A stretch of 18,621 nt of DNA, from the NCBI GenBank assembly GCA_902462035.1, contig CABQAC010000011.1, forward strand, positions 1-18,621. Direction: 5' to 3'. The stretch is from an uncultured Eubacteriales bacterium. GTDB taxonomy: Bacteria; Bacillota; Clostridia; Oscillospirales; Acutalibacteraceae. Of this stretch, positions 8,459-16,077 are shown piece by piece (the stretch's first letter is position 1; each line of letters starts with the position of its first letter). The position numbers were made by a program, and so were the translations under genes. The notes below the pieces were generated by a model that had not been told where the DNA came from, did not search any database, and saw nothing but the letters and a program-made list of their open reading frames with translations.

Positions 8459-10171
8459 ATGACAATCCGGGAACGGTATCAGGAATGGTTAAAGCTGGCG
8501 GTAGACGACGCGGACCTGCAGGAGGAGCTGCGCCGTATAAGCGGCGATGATTCGGAATTGGAAGACCGGTTTGCCCGCGAACTGGAATTCGGTACGGCGG
8601 GCCTTCGCGGCATTATTGGCGCGGGCAGCTTCCGCATGAACATCTATACCGTGCGCCGGGCGACCCAGGGACTGGCCGATTACGTGAAAACGCAGTCCGG
8701 CCCTCTTTCCGTGGCCATCGCTTACGATTCCCGCATCAAATCCGATTTGTTTGCCCAAGAGGCCGCGGCCGTTCTGGCCGCCAATGGGATTACCGCCTAC
8801 CTGTTTCCCGAGTTGGCGCCCACGCCGCTGCTGTCCTTCGCGGTTCGGGAGCTCCACGCCCAGGGCGGCATTAACATTACGGCCAGCCACAATCCCTCCC
8901 AGTACAATGGGTACAAGGTCTACGGGCCGGACGGCTGCCAAATGACCGACGAAGCGGCGGGCGCAGTGCTTCAGAATATCGGAAAATGGGATTTTTTCCA
9001 CATTCCAGTTGTCTCTTTCGAGGAAGGGATCCGGACGGGCAAGATCGTGATGATCGGCAAGGAGGTAGGGGAGCGCTACCTGGACTGCGTGCAGCGGCAG
9101 TGCGTGAATCCCGAACTGGCCGCCCAATCGGGCCTAAAGGTGATTTATACCCCGTTAAACGGGGCGGGCAACCATTATGTCCGCGCAATCCTGGAGCGTA
9201 TCGGTATTCGGGACGTCACCGTCGTGCCGGAACAAGAGAATCCGGACGGCCGTTTTCCCACCTGCCCGTACCCCAACCCGGAGATTAAGCAGGTGTTCGA
9301 ATGCGGTCTGAAGCTGGCGGAAAAGATAGAGCCTGATCTGCTGCTCGCCACCGACCCGGACTCCGACCGTGTGGGCATCGCCGTGAGGGAAGCGGAAGAT
9401 TACCGCCTGTTTACCGGCAACGAAGTCGGCGTCCTATTGCTGCAGTACCTGCTTTCGCAGCGCGCGGAAAAGGGAACCATGCCGGACCGTCCGCTGACGG
9501 TTAAAACCATCGTATCCACCCCGCTGGTATACCCCATCGCAGAACGGTATGGCGTCGCGGTCAAAGACGTGCTGACCGGCTTTAAATATATCGGCGAACA
9601 GATTGGCCTGCTCGAACGCCAGCACTGCGCCGAACGGTATGTGTTTGGATTTGAGGAAAGCTACGGCTATTTGGCCGGTACCTATGTGCGGGATAAGGAC
9701 GCGGTGGTCGCCTCTATGCTCATCTGCGAAATGGCCGCTTATTATAAAACAAAAGGCAAAAGCCTGGTGGACGCTTTGGAAGATTTGTACCGGGAATACG
9801 GCTATTACCTGAATTCCACCGATAATTTCCAGTGCGAAGGAATCGCGGGAATGGAGAAAATGCAGGAGATCATGGACGGCTTGCGTGCGGACCGGCCGAA
9901 GGAGATAAACGGCGCGGCGGTGGTCCGTTATGCGGATTACCTGAAATCTGTTTCCTACGATTGCCGTACCGGTGCGGTATCTCCCATCAGCCTGCCCAAG
10001 TCCAACGTATTGTCTTACACGCTGTCCGACGGCGCTACGGTAATTATCCGTCCCTCGGGCACCGAGCCCAAAATCAAGGTATATGTTGCGGCCCGGGGCA
10101 GTTCCAAGGAGGAAGCGCGGGAGCTGTCCGAAGGCCACCGCAGGGCGGTCACCGCGCTGCTTGGTTTTTAA
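8459..10171 (+). CDS. pgcA: Alpha-phosphoglucomutase / phosphomannomutase family enzyme
   Basis: A 570-residue alpha-D-phosphohexomutase resembling B. subtilis PgcA. That enzyme interconverts glucose-6-phosphate and glucose-1-phosphate, feeding UDP-glucose for cell-wall glycans and glycolipids. All four family motifs are present: the active phosphoserine in TASHNPS (Ser143), the metal loop DPDSDR (299-304), the sugar-specificity loop GFEESYGY (397-404), and the phosphate-binding RPSGTEPK (531-538). The N-terminal EFGTAGLRG is also typical. The start is ATG 8459, favoured by AAGGA spacing over ATG 8450 or 8453. A strong promoter lies in the short gap behind the kinase gene. The gene is followed by an inverted repeat at 10191-10217. 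Specificity for glucose rather than mannose is inferred from length and overall similarity. Confidence 0.93.
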   Translation: MTIRERYQEWLKLAVDDADLQEELRRISGDDSELEDRFARELEFGTAGLRGIIGAGSFRMNIYTVRRATQGLADYVKTQSGPLSVAIAYDSRIKSDLFAQEAAAVLAANGITAYLFPELAPTPLLSFAVRELHAQGGINITASHNPSQYNGYKVYGPDGCQMTDEAAGAVLQNIGKWDFFHIPVVSFEEGIRTGKIVMIGKEVGERYLDCVQRQCVNPELAAQSGLKVIYTPLNGAGNHYVRAILERIGIRDVTVVPEQENPDGRFPTCPYPNPEIKQVFECGLKLAEKIEPDLLLATDPDSDRVGIAVREAEDYRLFTGNEVGVLLLQYLLSQRAEKGTMPDRPLTVKTIVSTPLVYPIAERYGVAVKDVLTGFKYIGEQIGLLERQHCAERYVFGFEESYGYLAGTYVRDKDAVVASMLICEMAAYYKTKGKSLVDALEDLYREYGYYLNSTDNFQCEGIAGMEKMQEIMDGLRADRPKEINGAAVVRYADYLKSVSYDCRTGAVSPISLPKSNVLSYTLSDGATVIIRPSGTEPKIKVYVAARGSSKEEARELSEGHRRAVTALLGF

Positions 10172-10190
10172 ATGAAAACGATCGCCAAAT

Positions 10191-10237
10191 ACACGGGCCG
10201 GGAATACCGGCCCGTGTTGACTTTATACCTTTTTTTT
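10191..10237 (+). terminator. Inverted repeat, probable terminator after pgcA
   Basis: A perfect 11-bp stem, ACACGGGCCGG (10191-10201) with CCGGCCCGTGT (10207-10217), and a 5-nt loop. The eight-T run sits 12 nt further on (10230-10237), too far for a textbook intrinsic terminator. The right arm touches the -35 of the next promoter, so it could also act as an operator-like element. Confidence 0.55.
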
Positions 10238-10245
10238 GTTATAAT
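10217..10245 (+). promoter_or_regulatory. Strong sigma-A type promoter of the SRP RNA
   Basis: TTGACT (10217-10222), a 17-nt spacer containing eight consecutive T, and a perfect TATAAT (10240-10245). Transcription would begin near 10252. Near-consensus strength fits a stable RNA gene. It may also serve dnaX and the genes behind it, as no other promoter is obvious before dnaX. Confidence 0.88.
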
Positions 10246-10251
10246 AAACAA

Positions 10252-10455
10252 CGCACTGCAAATAAGACGATTACCAAGACAGACAATAGCGCGCATTTGG
10301 GTGTGCGGCCGGTCGGGCCCTGTACGGCGGGGCGCCGCGAACCATGTCAGGCGGGGGATCGAGCAGCATTAAACGGATTGCACTGTGCGATACAGTCAGT
10401 CTGGCCGCCCGCATACCCAAATGCGCGCCGCGCAGGTTGCGGTCTGTCTTGTTTT
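10252..10455 (+). ncRNA. ffs: Signal recognition particle RNA (4.5S/scRNA)
   Basis: This RNA scaffolds Ffh in the signal recognition particle for co-translational membrane targeting. The conserved Ffh-binding domain IV is visible in the right polarity: GTCAGG (10346-10351) and AGCAGC (10362-10367) flank a short stem capped by GGGA, a GNRA-type tetraloop. The flanks form a long rod: CAAGACAGAC (10275-10284) pairs with GTCTGTCTTG (10442-10451), and GCGCGCATTTGGGT (10289-10302) with ACCCAAATGCGCGC (10415-10428). Position directly before dnaX matches scr-dnaX in B. subtilis. Ends are estimated from the promoter and from the outer helix followed by TTTTG. I could not identify a clear Alu domain. 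Confidence 0.87.
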
Positions 10456-10481
10456 GTCGTATTCGGGATGAAATACAGGGG

Positions 10482-12128
<1,647 letters not shown>

Positions 12129-12148
12129 AACAACAGGAGGAATACTCC

Positions 12149-12496
12149 ATGAAAGCAAGATTGCCCCAGGGCTTTGGCGGCGGCCCCAACAACATGGCGG
12201 GACTCGCGCGCCAGGCGCAAAAGATGCAGGAGCAAATGGCTCAGATTACCGAAGAATTAAACCAGACCGAATACACGGCTGCGGCGGGCGGCGGCGCAGT
12301 AGAAGCCACCGTGACCGGCGAGCTGGTCGTCAAGGGGATCCGTATTCAGCCCGAAGTCGTGGATCCCGAGGATGTGGAGATGCTCTCCGACCTGATCATC
12401 GCTTCTGTGAACGAGGCGCTGCGCAAGGCCAACGAGGATAAGGAAGAGAAACTCGGCAAGGTAACCGGCGGGCTGAACCTGCCCGGCATCCTGTAA
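12149..12496 (+). CDS. ebfC: YbaB/EbfC family nucleoid-associated protein
   Basis: A small DNA-binding protein of 115 residues, almost always encoded between dnaX and recR. Family members form tweezer-like dimers on DNA and are linked to nucleoid structure or recombination repair, though their exact role is unsettled. Evidence: the Met/Gln-rich helix MAGLARQAQKMQEQM (16-30), the central VEATVTGELVVKGIRIQPEVVDPEDVE-type core, and a C-terminal LIIASVNEALRKA helix. A clear AGGAGG (12135-12140) lies 8 nt before ATG 12149. The gap to dnaX is 20 nt and to recR 2 nt, so it is co-transcribed and probably coupled in translation with recR. Confidence 0.95.
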   Translation: MKARLPQGFGGGPNNMAGLARQAQKMQEQMAQITEELNQTEYTAAAGGGAVEATVTGELVVKGIRIQPEVVDPEDVEMLSDLIIASVNEALRKANEDKEEKLGKVTGGLNLPGIL

Positions 12497-12498
12497 CC

Positions 12499-13101
12499 AT
12501 GGCGGCCTATCATATCGCGGCGCTGGAACGGCTGGTGGAACAGTTTGAACGGCTTCCGGGAATCGGGCATAAAACAGCCCAGCGGCTGGCATATTATGTA
12601 TTGCAGATGCCCAAGGATCAGGCCGGGGTTTTTTCCGCCGCGATTTTAGAAGCCCACGAAAAAATTCAGTACTGCGGTATTTGCAAGAACTTTTCAGACG
12701 GGGAGGTCTGCCCCATTTGCGCCGATCCCGCGCGGGACCATTCGGTCATCTGCGTTGTGGAGGATCCGAGGGACGTATTCGCGCTGGAGCGCACCCACGA
12801 GTTCGACGCCGTTTACCATGTGCTTCACGGCACCATTTCCCCTGTCCACGATGTGGGGCCGGACGATCTGTATATTAAAGAACTGATCCGGCGGCTGGGG
12901 GAAGAAGAGGTCAAAGAGGTCATTATGGCCACCAATCCCACGGTGGAAGGCGAACTGACGGCGATGTACGTTTCCAAGCTGATTAAACCCTTGGGAATCA
13001 AGGTGACCCGCCTGGCGTACGGCATTCCGGTGGGCGGGGATTTGGAGTACGCGGACGAGGTGACGCTGTCCCGGGCGCTGGAAGGCCGCAACGAATTTTA
13101 A
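12499..13101 (+). CDS. recR: Recombination mediator protein RecR
   Basis: Ring-forming DNA repair protein that works with RecF and RecO to load RecA at gaps. At 200 residues it has the normal length. Seen in order: helix-hairpin-helix LPGIGHKTAQRLA (19-31), a four-cysteine zinc finger Cys59, 62, 71 and 74 in YCGICKN and CPIC, the TOPRIM domain beginning VICVVEDPRDV, and the Walker-B-like C-terminal GIPVGGDLEYADEVTL. ATG 12499 follows the ebfC stop after 2 nt and has no strong ribosome site of its own, suggesting translational coupling. It ends 51 nt before smpB. Confidence 0.97.
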   Translation: MAAYHIAALERLVEQFERLPGIGHKTAQRLAYYVLQMPKDQAGVFSAAILEAHEKIQYCGICKNFSDGEVCPICADPARDHSVICVVEDPRDVFALERTHEFDAVYHVLHGTISPVHDVGPDDLYIKELIRRLGEEEVKEVIMATNPTVEGELTAMYVSKLIKPLGIKVTRLAYGIPVGGDLEYADEVTLSRALEGRNEF

Positions 13102-13136
13102 CAGGCGGGCTGCCGGCAGGGCATCCGGCTCGTGCG

Positions 13137-13144
13137 AAAGGAGG
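13137..13144 (+). promoter_or_regulatory. Ribosome binding site deciding the smpB start
   Basis: AAAGGAGG, 8 nt before ATG 13153. It lies inside the alternative GTG-started frame from 13132, which is therefore not the start. Confidence 0.9.
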
Positions 13145-13152
13145 AGCCGTAT

Positions 13153-13617
13153 ATGGCAAAGGAGTCCTTAAAGACCATCGCGCAGAATAAAAAAGCCTTT
13201 CACGACTACTTCCTGGAGGAAAGCATGGAGGCCGGCATCGAATTGTGTGGGACCGAGGTGAAATCCATCCGCCAAGGCAGGGTAAACCTGAAGGATTCCT
13301 GGTGCGCGGTGGATGGCGGCGAGCTGTTTGTTTATGGCATGCACGTCAGTCCTTACGAGCAGGGGAATATCTTCAACAAGGACCCCATGCGGGCCAGGCG
13401 GCTGCTGATGCACAAGCGGGAAATCATGCGGCTGATGGGGCTTGTCAAGCAGGACGGCTTGGCGCTGGTACCCATTTCGTTGTACTTGAAAGGTTCAAAA
13501 GTAAAGGTTCAATTGGGGGTGTGCAAGGGCAAAAAATTGTACGACAAACGGCAGGACATGGCCGAAAGGGCCGCCAAGCGCGATATGGAACGGGCGGTCA
13601 AGGAACGCAACCGGTAA
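13153..13617 (+). CDS. smpB: SsrA-binding protein SmpB
   Basis: RNA-binding protein that delivers tmRNA to stalled ribosomes in trans-translation, 154 residues. Visible family features: N-terminal IAQNKKAFHDYFLEE, the GIELCGTEVKSIRQGRVNLKDS strand region that binds the tRNA-like domain, PYEQGNIFNKDPMRARRLLMHK, and a basic C-terminal tail KLYDKRQDMAERAAKRD that enters the empty mRNA channel. ATG 13153 is supported by AAAGGAGG with 8-nt spacing. The partner RNA gene ssrA begins 26 nt after the stop codon, so the two halves of the system are adjacent, as is common in Firmicutes. Confidence 0.98.
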   Translation: MAKESLKTIAQNKKAFHDYFLEESMEAGIELCGTEVKSIRQGRVNLKDSWCAVDGGELFVYGMHVSPYEQGNIFNKDPMRARRLLMHKREIMRLMGLVKQDGLALVPISLYLKGSKVKVQLGVCKGKKLYDKRQDMAERAAKRDMERAVKERNR

Positions 13618-13643
13618 ATGGCGCATATGGATACGATAAATAT

Positions 13644-13990
13644 GGGGATGTAAAGGTTTCGACGGGGACTGTGAACCACAGTAAGCGAGTAGCGGCGCGG
13701 ACCCGCTATAAAAGCCGCAAACTTTCAATTAAACGACAACAAAACTGTTGCGTACGCAGCCTAATTAGGCTGCCGTCCCTTCCGGAAGGACCGCGGTCCG
13801 GAAGGGGCGTCGATGAGCGGTGCACGTGAACAGCCGTCTGTCTCGCCGGCTGTCATGATTCAGAGACTACCGTAACGGAAAGCCTGTTTGTGGGCGTTCC
13901 GCGAGGGGAATCCTAAAGCACAAACTGCACTCGGAGAAAGCTGTGGCAAGTGGTTTTCGGACAGGGGTTCGATTCCCCTCATCTCCACCA
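13644..13990 (+). ncRNA. ssrA: Transfer-messenger RNA (tmRNA)
   Basis: About 347 nt. The 5' end GGGGATG pairs with CATCTCC before an encoded CCA (13988-13990), forming the acceptor stem. The 5' consensus AAAGGTTTCGACGGGGA and the T-arm GGTTCGATTCCCC are both present. The tag reading frame runs from resume codon GCA 13717 to TAA 13762-13764 and encodes ANFQLNDNKTVAYAA, preceded in the tagged product by the alanine carried by tmRNA. The stop codon sits in a perfect 18-nt palindrome (13756-13773), the usual helix 5, and an 8-9 bp helix near 13777-13807 fits a pseudoknot stem. A weak TACGAT -10 lies at 13632-13637 without a convincing -35, so the RNA may share the smpB transcript. Confidence 0.97.
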
Positions 13991-13997
13991 CACCGAT

Positions 13998-14057
13998 ATT
14001 ACACAAAACCTTATTACTATGTAGGCGGCTTTGCTATTACAGTTTGGTTTGTGTAAT
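13998..14057. repeat. Inverted repeat just 3' of ssrA
   Basis: ATTACACAAAACC (13998-14010) and GGTTTGTGTAAT (14046-14057) are complementary apart from one extra A, with 35 nt between. It starts 7 nt after the tmRNA CCA. It could be an RNA stem before the terminator or a mobile-element end; I cannot tell which. Confidence 0.6.
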
Positions 14058-14065
14058 TCAAAAAG

Positions 14066-14094
14066 AATAGAGAGCCTTACGGCTCTCTATTTTT
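14066..14094 (+). terminator. Intrinsic terminator after ssrA
   Basis: A perfect 11-bp stem, AATAGAGAGCC (14066-14076) with GGCTCTCTATT (14081-14091), a TTAC loop and a short T run. It closes the smpB-ssrA transcript. Confidence 0.88.
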
Positions 14095-14118
14095 ATATTG
14101 AAGAAAGGTATTGATTTT

Positions 14119-14685
14119 ATGAAAAATGAACTACCCCATTACGGACAAATCCTGACGAAAAAAGAAACTATTCTAAATTACATAGATGAAATCGTTCCAA
14201 GCGTTGATAAAGGGACAGTATTTTGCATTTCTGTTGGACAGGAACATCATGATTACAAAGCTATTTTGTACAGCGTATGTTCAAAACTATTATTTTTAAG
14301 CAAATTGGTTTATAAGGGAAAAGATGGGATTATAAAACTACCTTGTGAACGATATGAGAAAGAATTGTTTGAGGGGTATCTGGAAACCAAGGAAGAAATG
14401 AAAGAATTACTTGACAGGCTTACTATATATGTAACCGCTGATATGGCTGACTATGTTTTTGTTTGTTTGCAGACGATAAAAAAGCTGTGGTGTCAGATGA
14501 TAGCCTGTAGAGTAGAACAAGTTTTTATTGATGAATTGGCATATGCGGCTGATTATGTAATAGAGAAAAAAGGAGACCTACCGCCTCCCAAATTTGAAAC
14601 ACACTCCTTATTCCCTACTAATTATGATGATTTCAATTACACGCAAGGGATAGCAAAATATTTTAATAAAATAGAAATGAGGTGA
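14119..14685 (+). CDS. Hypothetical protein of the AT-rich patch, unrecognised
   Basis: I do not recognise this 188-residue protein. It begins MKNELPHYGQILTKKETILN, is rich in Lys, Glu, Tyr and Asp, contains scattered cysteines but no CxxC pair, and has no signal peptide or clear membrane segment; LLFLSKLV is too short and mixed for one. ATG 14119 is preferred over the TTG at 14098 because AAAGG (14104-14108) precedes it by 10 nt. Codon use is visibly AT-rich (AAA, ATA, AGA, TTA), unlike the GC-rich genes on both sides, which suggests horizontal acquisition. It lies between the ssrA terminator and a strong hairpin at 14776-14818, just left of an IS200-like remnant. It is likely a real gene; function unknown. 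Confidence 0.65.
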   Translation: MKNELPHYGQILTKKETILNYIDEIVPSVDKGTVFCISVGQEHHDYKAILYSVCSKLLFLSKLVYKGKDGIIKLPCERYEKELFEGYLETKEEMKELLDRLTIYVTADMADYVFVCLQTIKKLWCQMIACRVEQVFIDELAYAADYVIEKKGDLPPPKFETHSLFPTNYDDFNYTQGIAKYFNKIEMR

Positions 14686-14775
14686 GCAACTGGTTTTTTT
14701 GAATAGAAAAGTACAATCCGTTTAAAAGAACTGAAATTTGTATACTTGCATAAAAATAATGATATATACAAGCGG

Positions 14776-14818
14776 AAAACCACTTAAAAAGGCTTTAAAC
14801 ACTTTTTAAAGTGGTTTT
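14776..14818 (+). terminator. Strong hairpin terminator, probably bidirectional
   Basis: AAAACCACTTAAAAAG (14776-14791) faces the complementary arm 14802-14818, with one unpaired T and a 10-nt loop. The U-rich end is part of the stem in both directions. It lies 90 nt after the hypothetical gene and just before the IS element. Confidence 0.75.
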
Positions 14819-14889
14819 ATCATGTGAAAAAGACAACCACTGGCGCTGCCAGTGGAGATAAAAAAGCTTGAGCTATGGACAAAAAAGAA

Positions 14890-14943
14890 CTCCCCGATAG
14901 ATTAAAGTTAAGGTCTGCCAACCTAACTAAAAATATCGAGGAG
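14890..14943 (+). promoter_or_regulatory. Leader hairpin masking the transposase ribosome site
   Basis: CTCCCCGATA (14890-14899) pairs with TATCGAGGAG (14934-14943) with one mismatch. The right arm contains most of the Shine-Dalgarno sequence GAGGAGG (14938-14944). An inner stem forms from AGTTAAGGT (14906-14914) and ACCTAACT (14921-14928). Such leader structures repress transposase translation in IS200. Confidence 0.65.
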
Positions 14944-14952
14944 GTCTTTTCC

Positions 14953-15456
14953 ATGACAGAGAAAGACATAAACAGTTTAGAACATACAAAGTGGAGATGC
15001 CAATACCACGTAGTGTTTGCGCCGAAGTATCGAAGGCAAGTAATATACTGAGAGATTAAAGCGCATATAGGAGAAATACTGAGGAGGTTATGCCAACAAA
15101 AGGGAGTAGAGATCATAGAAGCAGAAGCATGGCCGGATCAAATCCATATGCTACTGAGTATTCCGCCCAAGTATAGTATATCGACATTTATGGGGTATCT
15201 CAAAGGGAAAAGCAGCCTCATGATATTCGACAGACATGCCAATCTAAAATACAAGTACGGGAACAGGACGTTCTGGGCAAGAGGGTATTATGTCGATACA
15301 GTGGGACGCAACAAGAAGCAAATCGAAGAGTACATCCGAAATCAGTTGGAACAAGATCAAATTGCAGACCAGATGGGTCTCAAAGAGTTCGTAGACCCGT
15401 TTACGGCAACCAGAATTCCAAGGCATAAGATAGGCCCCTTCAGGGGCTTATGTTAG
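14953..15456 (+). pseudogene. tnpA: IS200/IS605 TnpA (Y1 HUH transposase), disrupted
   Basis: Conceptual product of 167 codons, close to the usual length with a slight C-terminal extension. The family is clear from TKWRCQYHVVFAPKYRR, YLKGKSSLMIFDRHANLKYKYG (split around residue 90), FWARGYYVDTVGRN, and the catalytic tyrosine in EEYIRNQL (Tyr127). Two lesions are seen. Codon 33 is TGA (15049-15051) where relatives carry a sense codon, commonly glycine, so one base change from GGA would explain it. The HUH metal motif, normally D-H-I-H, reads D-Q-I-H with Gln63 (CAA at 15139-15141). Both point to an inactive transposase. Translation of the first 32 codons would be useless; a restart downstream would still lack the first metal-binding His. 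Confidence 0.92.
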
Positions 15457-15475
15457 CATCTTGCCCTTCTAGGGC
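15434..15475 (+). repeat. Tandem short hairpins in the IS right-end region
   Basis: GCCCC-TTCA-GGGGC (15434-15447) and GCCCT-TCT-AGGGC (15463-15475) are perfect 5-bp stems 15 nt apart, between the transposase gene and the right-end hairpin. The first overlaps the last tnpA codons. Confidence 0.7.
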
Positions 15476-15565
15476 TATTCATGCCTCCGGCTTAGCCGGA
15501 GGTTTAGACTTTCGTTCACTTTGCGTAAGTCAATTTTTTTCTTCATAATATTCGCCGTTTTCCCT

Positions 15566-16054
15566 TTAAAGCGCGGACGGCTTTTTCCGCCGATGAATCA
15601 CAAACCGGTTGATGGGATAGGTCCATACGATGGTTACGGCTGCCACCAACGGTTTAGCCATGATTTCCCCCAGCTGGCGCATGTCCCGCTGGATGCAGAA
15701 ATTGAGCAGAGCCGTTCCCATCCAGGCGGTAGCGCAGATGGTGAACAACACCATGATCACATACAGAAAAATACTCAGCGCCGGATTGGCGTCCGCCCGG
15801 AAGGTCACTTTGCGGTTAAGAAAAAAGGCGATGGCGTAACCAATTGTGGTAGAGATCAAAAAAGCCCACAGATAGCCGATCCCCTGGTATTCGAACAGCC
15901 AGATACGGAAGGGCTCGGTGTTCCAGGCGCGAAAAAGGGCTTGCAGCAGGTAATAGACGGCCAATTCAATTCCGGTTGCAAGGCCGCCGGCAACAGAAAA
16001 TTTAATCAGCTTCCAAAGTTCTGGGTGAGCTTGAGAAAAGGCGGTTTTTTGCAT
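15566..16054 (-). CDS. GtrA-like membrane protein
   Basis: A 162-residue membrane protein of the GtrA/DPMS family. Four hydrophobic segments are visible: about residues 17-40 (FSVAGGLATGIELAVYYLL), 58-78 (YLWAFLISTTIGYAIAFFL), 92-115 (IFLYVIMVLFTICATAWMGT) and 133-150 (AKPLVAAVTIVWTYPINR). The motif FFLNRKVTF between the second and third and the final NRFVI with a basic tail are typical. Family members are thought to help move or modify lipid-linked sugars for cell-envelope glycans. ATG 16054 is chosen because AAAGGAGG (16063-16070) lies 8 nt upstream; the longer frame to 16228 overlaps the neighbouring gene. The gene lies 23 nt behind the metallophosphoesterase and shares its transcript. No glycosyltransferase is adjacent in the window. 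Confidence 0.88.
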   Translation of the reverse strand: MQKTAFSQAHPELWKLIKFSVAGGLATGIELAVYYLLQALFRAWNTEPFRIWLFEYQGIGYLWAFLISTTIGYAIAFFLNRKVTFRADANPALSIFLYVIMVLFTICATAWMGTALLNFCIQRDMRQLGEIMAKPLVAAVTIVWTYPINRFVIHRRKKPSAL

Positions 16055-16062
16055 GGGGAGTT

Positions 16063-16070
16063 CCTCCTTT
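16063..16070 (-). promoter_or_regulatory. Ribosome binding site deciding the gtrA-like start
   Basis: AAAGGAGG on the minus strand, 8 nt before ATG 16054. It lies just past and partly in the intergenic gap after the phosphoesterase gene. Confidence 0.85.
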
Positions 16071-16077
16071 GTGCCAT

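Larger units (their letters stand above)
14825..15515 (+). mobile_element. Decayed IS200/IS605-type insertion sequence (ends approximate)
   Basis: The element carries only a TnpA-type transposase gene, as IS200-like members do. It is bounded by similar 19-nt hairpins rather than terminal inverted repeats: CCACTGGC-GCT-GCCAGTGG at 14837-14855 on the left and CCTCCGGC-TTA-GCCGGAGG at 15484-15502 on the right. This is how the family marks its ends for single-strand transposition. Two more hairpins precede the right one (15434-15447 and 15463-15475). Exact cleavage sites were not identified, and the family leaves no target duplication, so the limits are estimates. Confidence 0.75.

Noticed and set aside
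10344..10481. N-terminal extension of dnaX
   Set aside because: The extension overlaps the SRP RNA domain IV and its closing helix, and does not resemble DnaX sequence.
14820..15116. A 98-codon minus-strand frame in the IS element
   Set aside because: Antisense to the transposase and its leader; no ribosome site or recognisable family.
13968..15540. A second att copy of the ssrA 3' end
   Set aside because: I looked for the ssrA terminal sequence again before the GtrA-like gene and did not find it; no integrase is present in the window.
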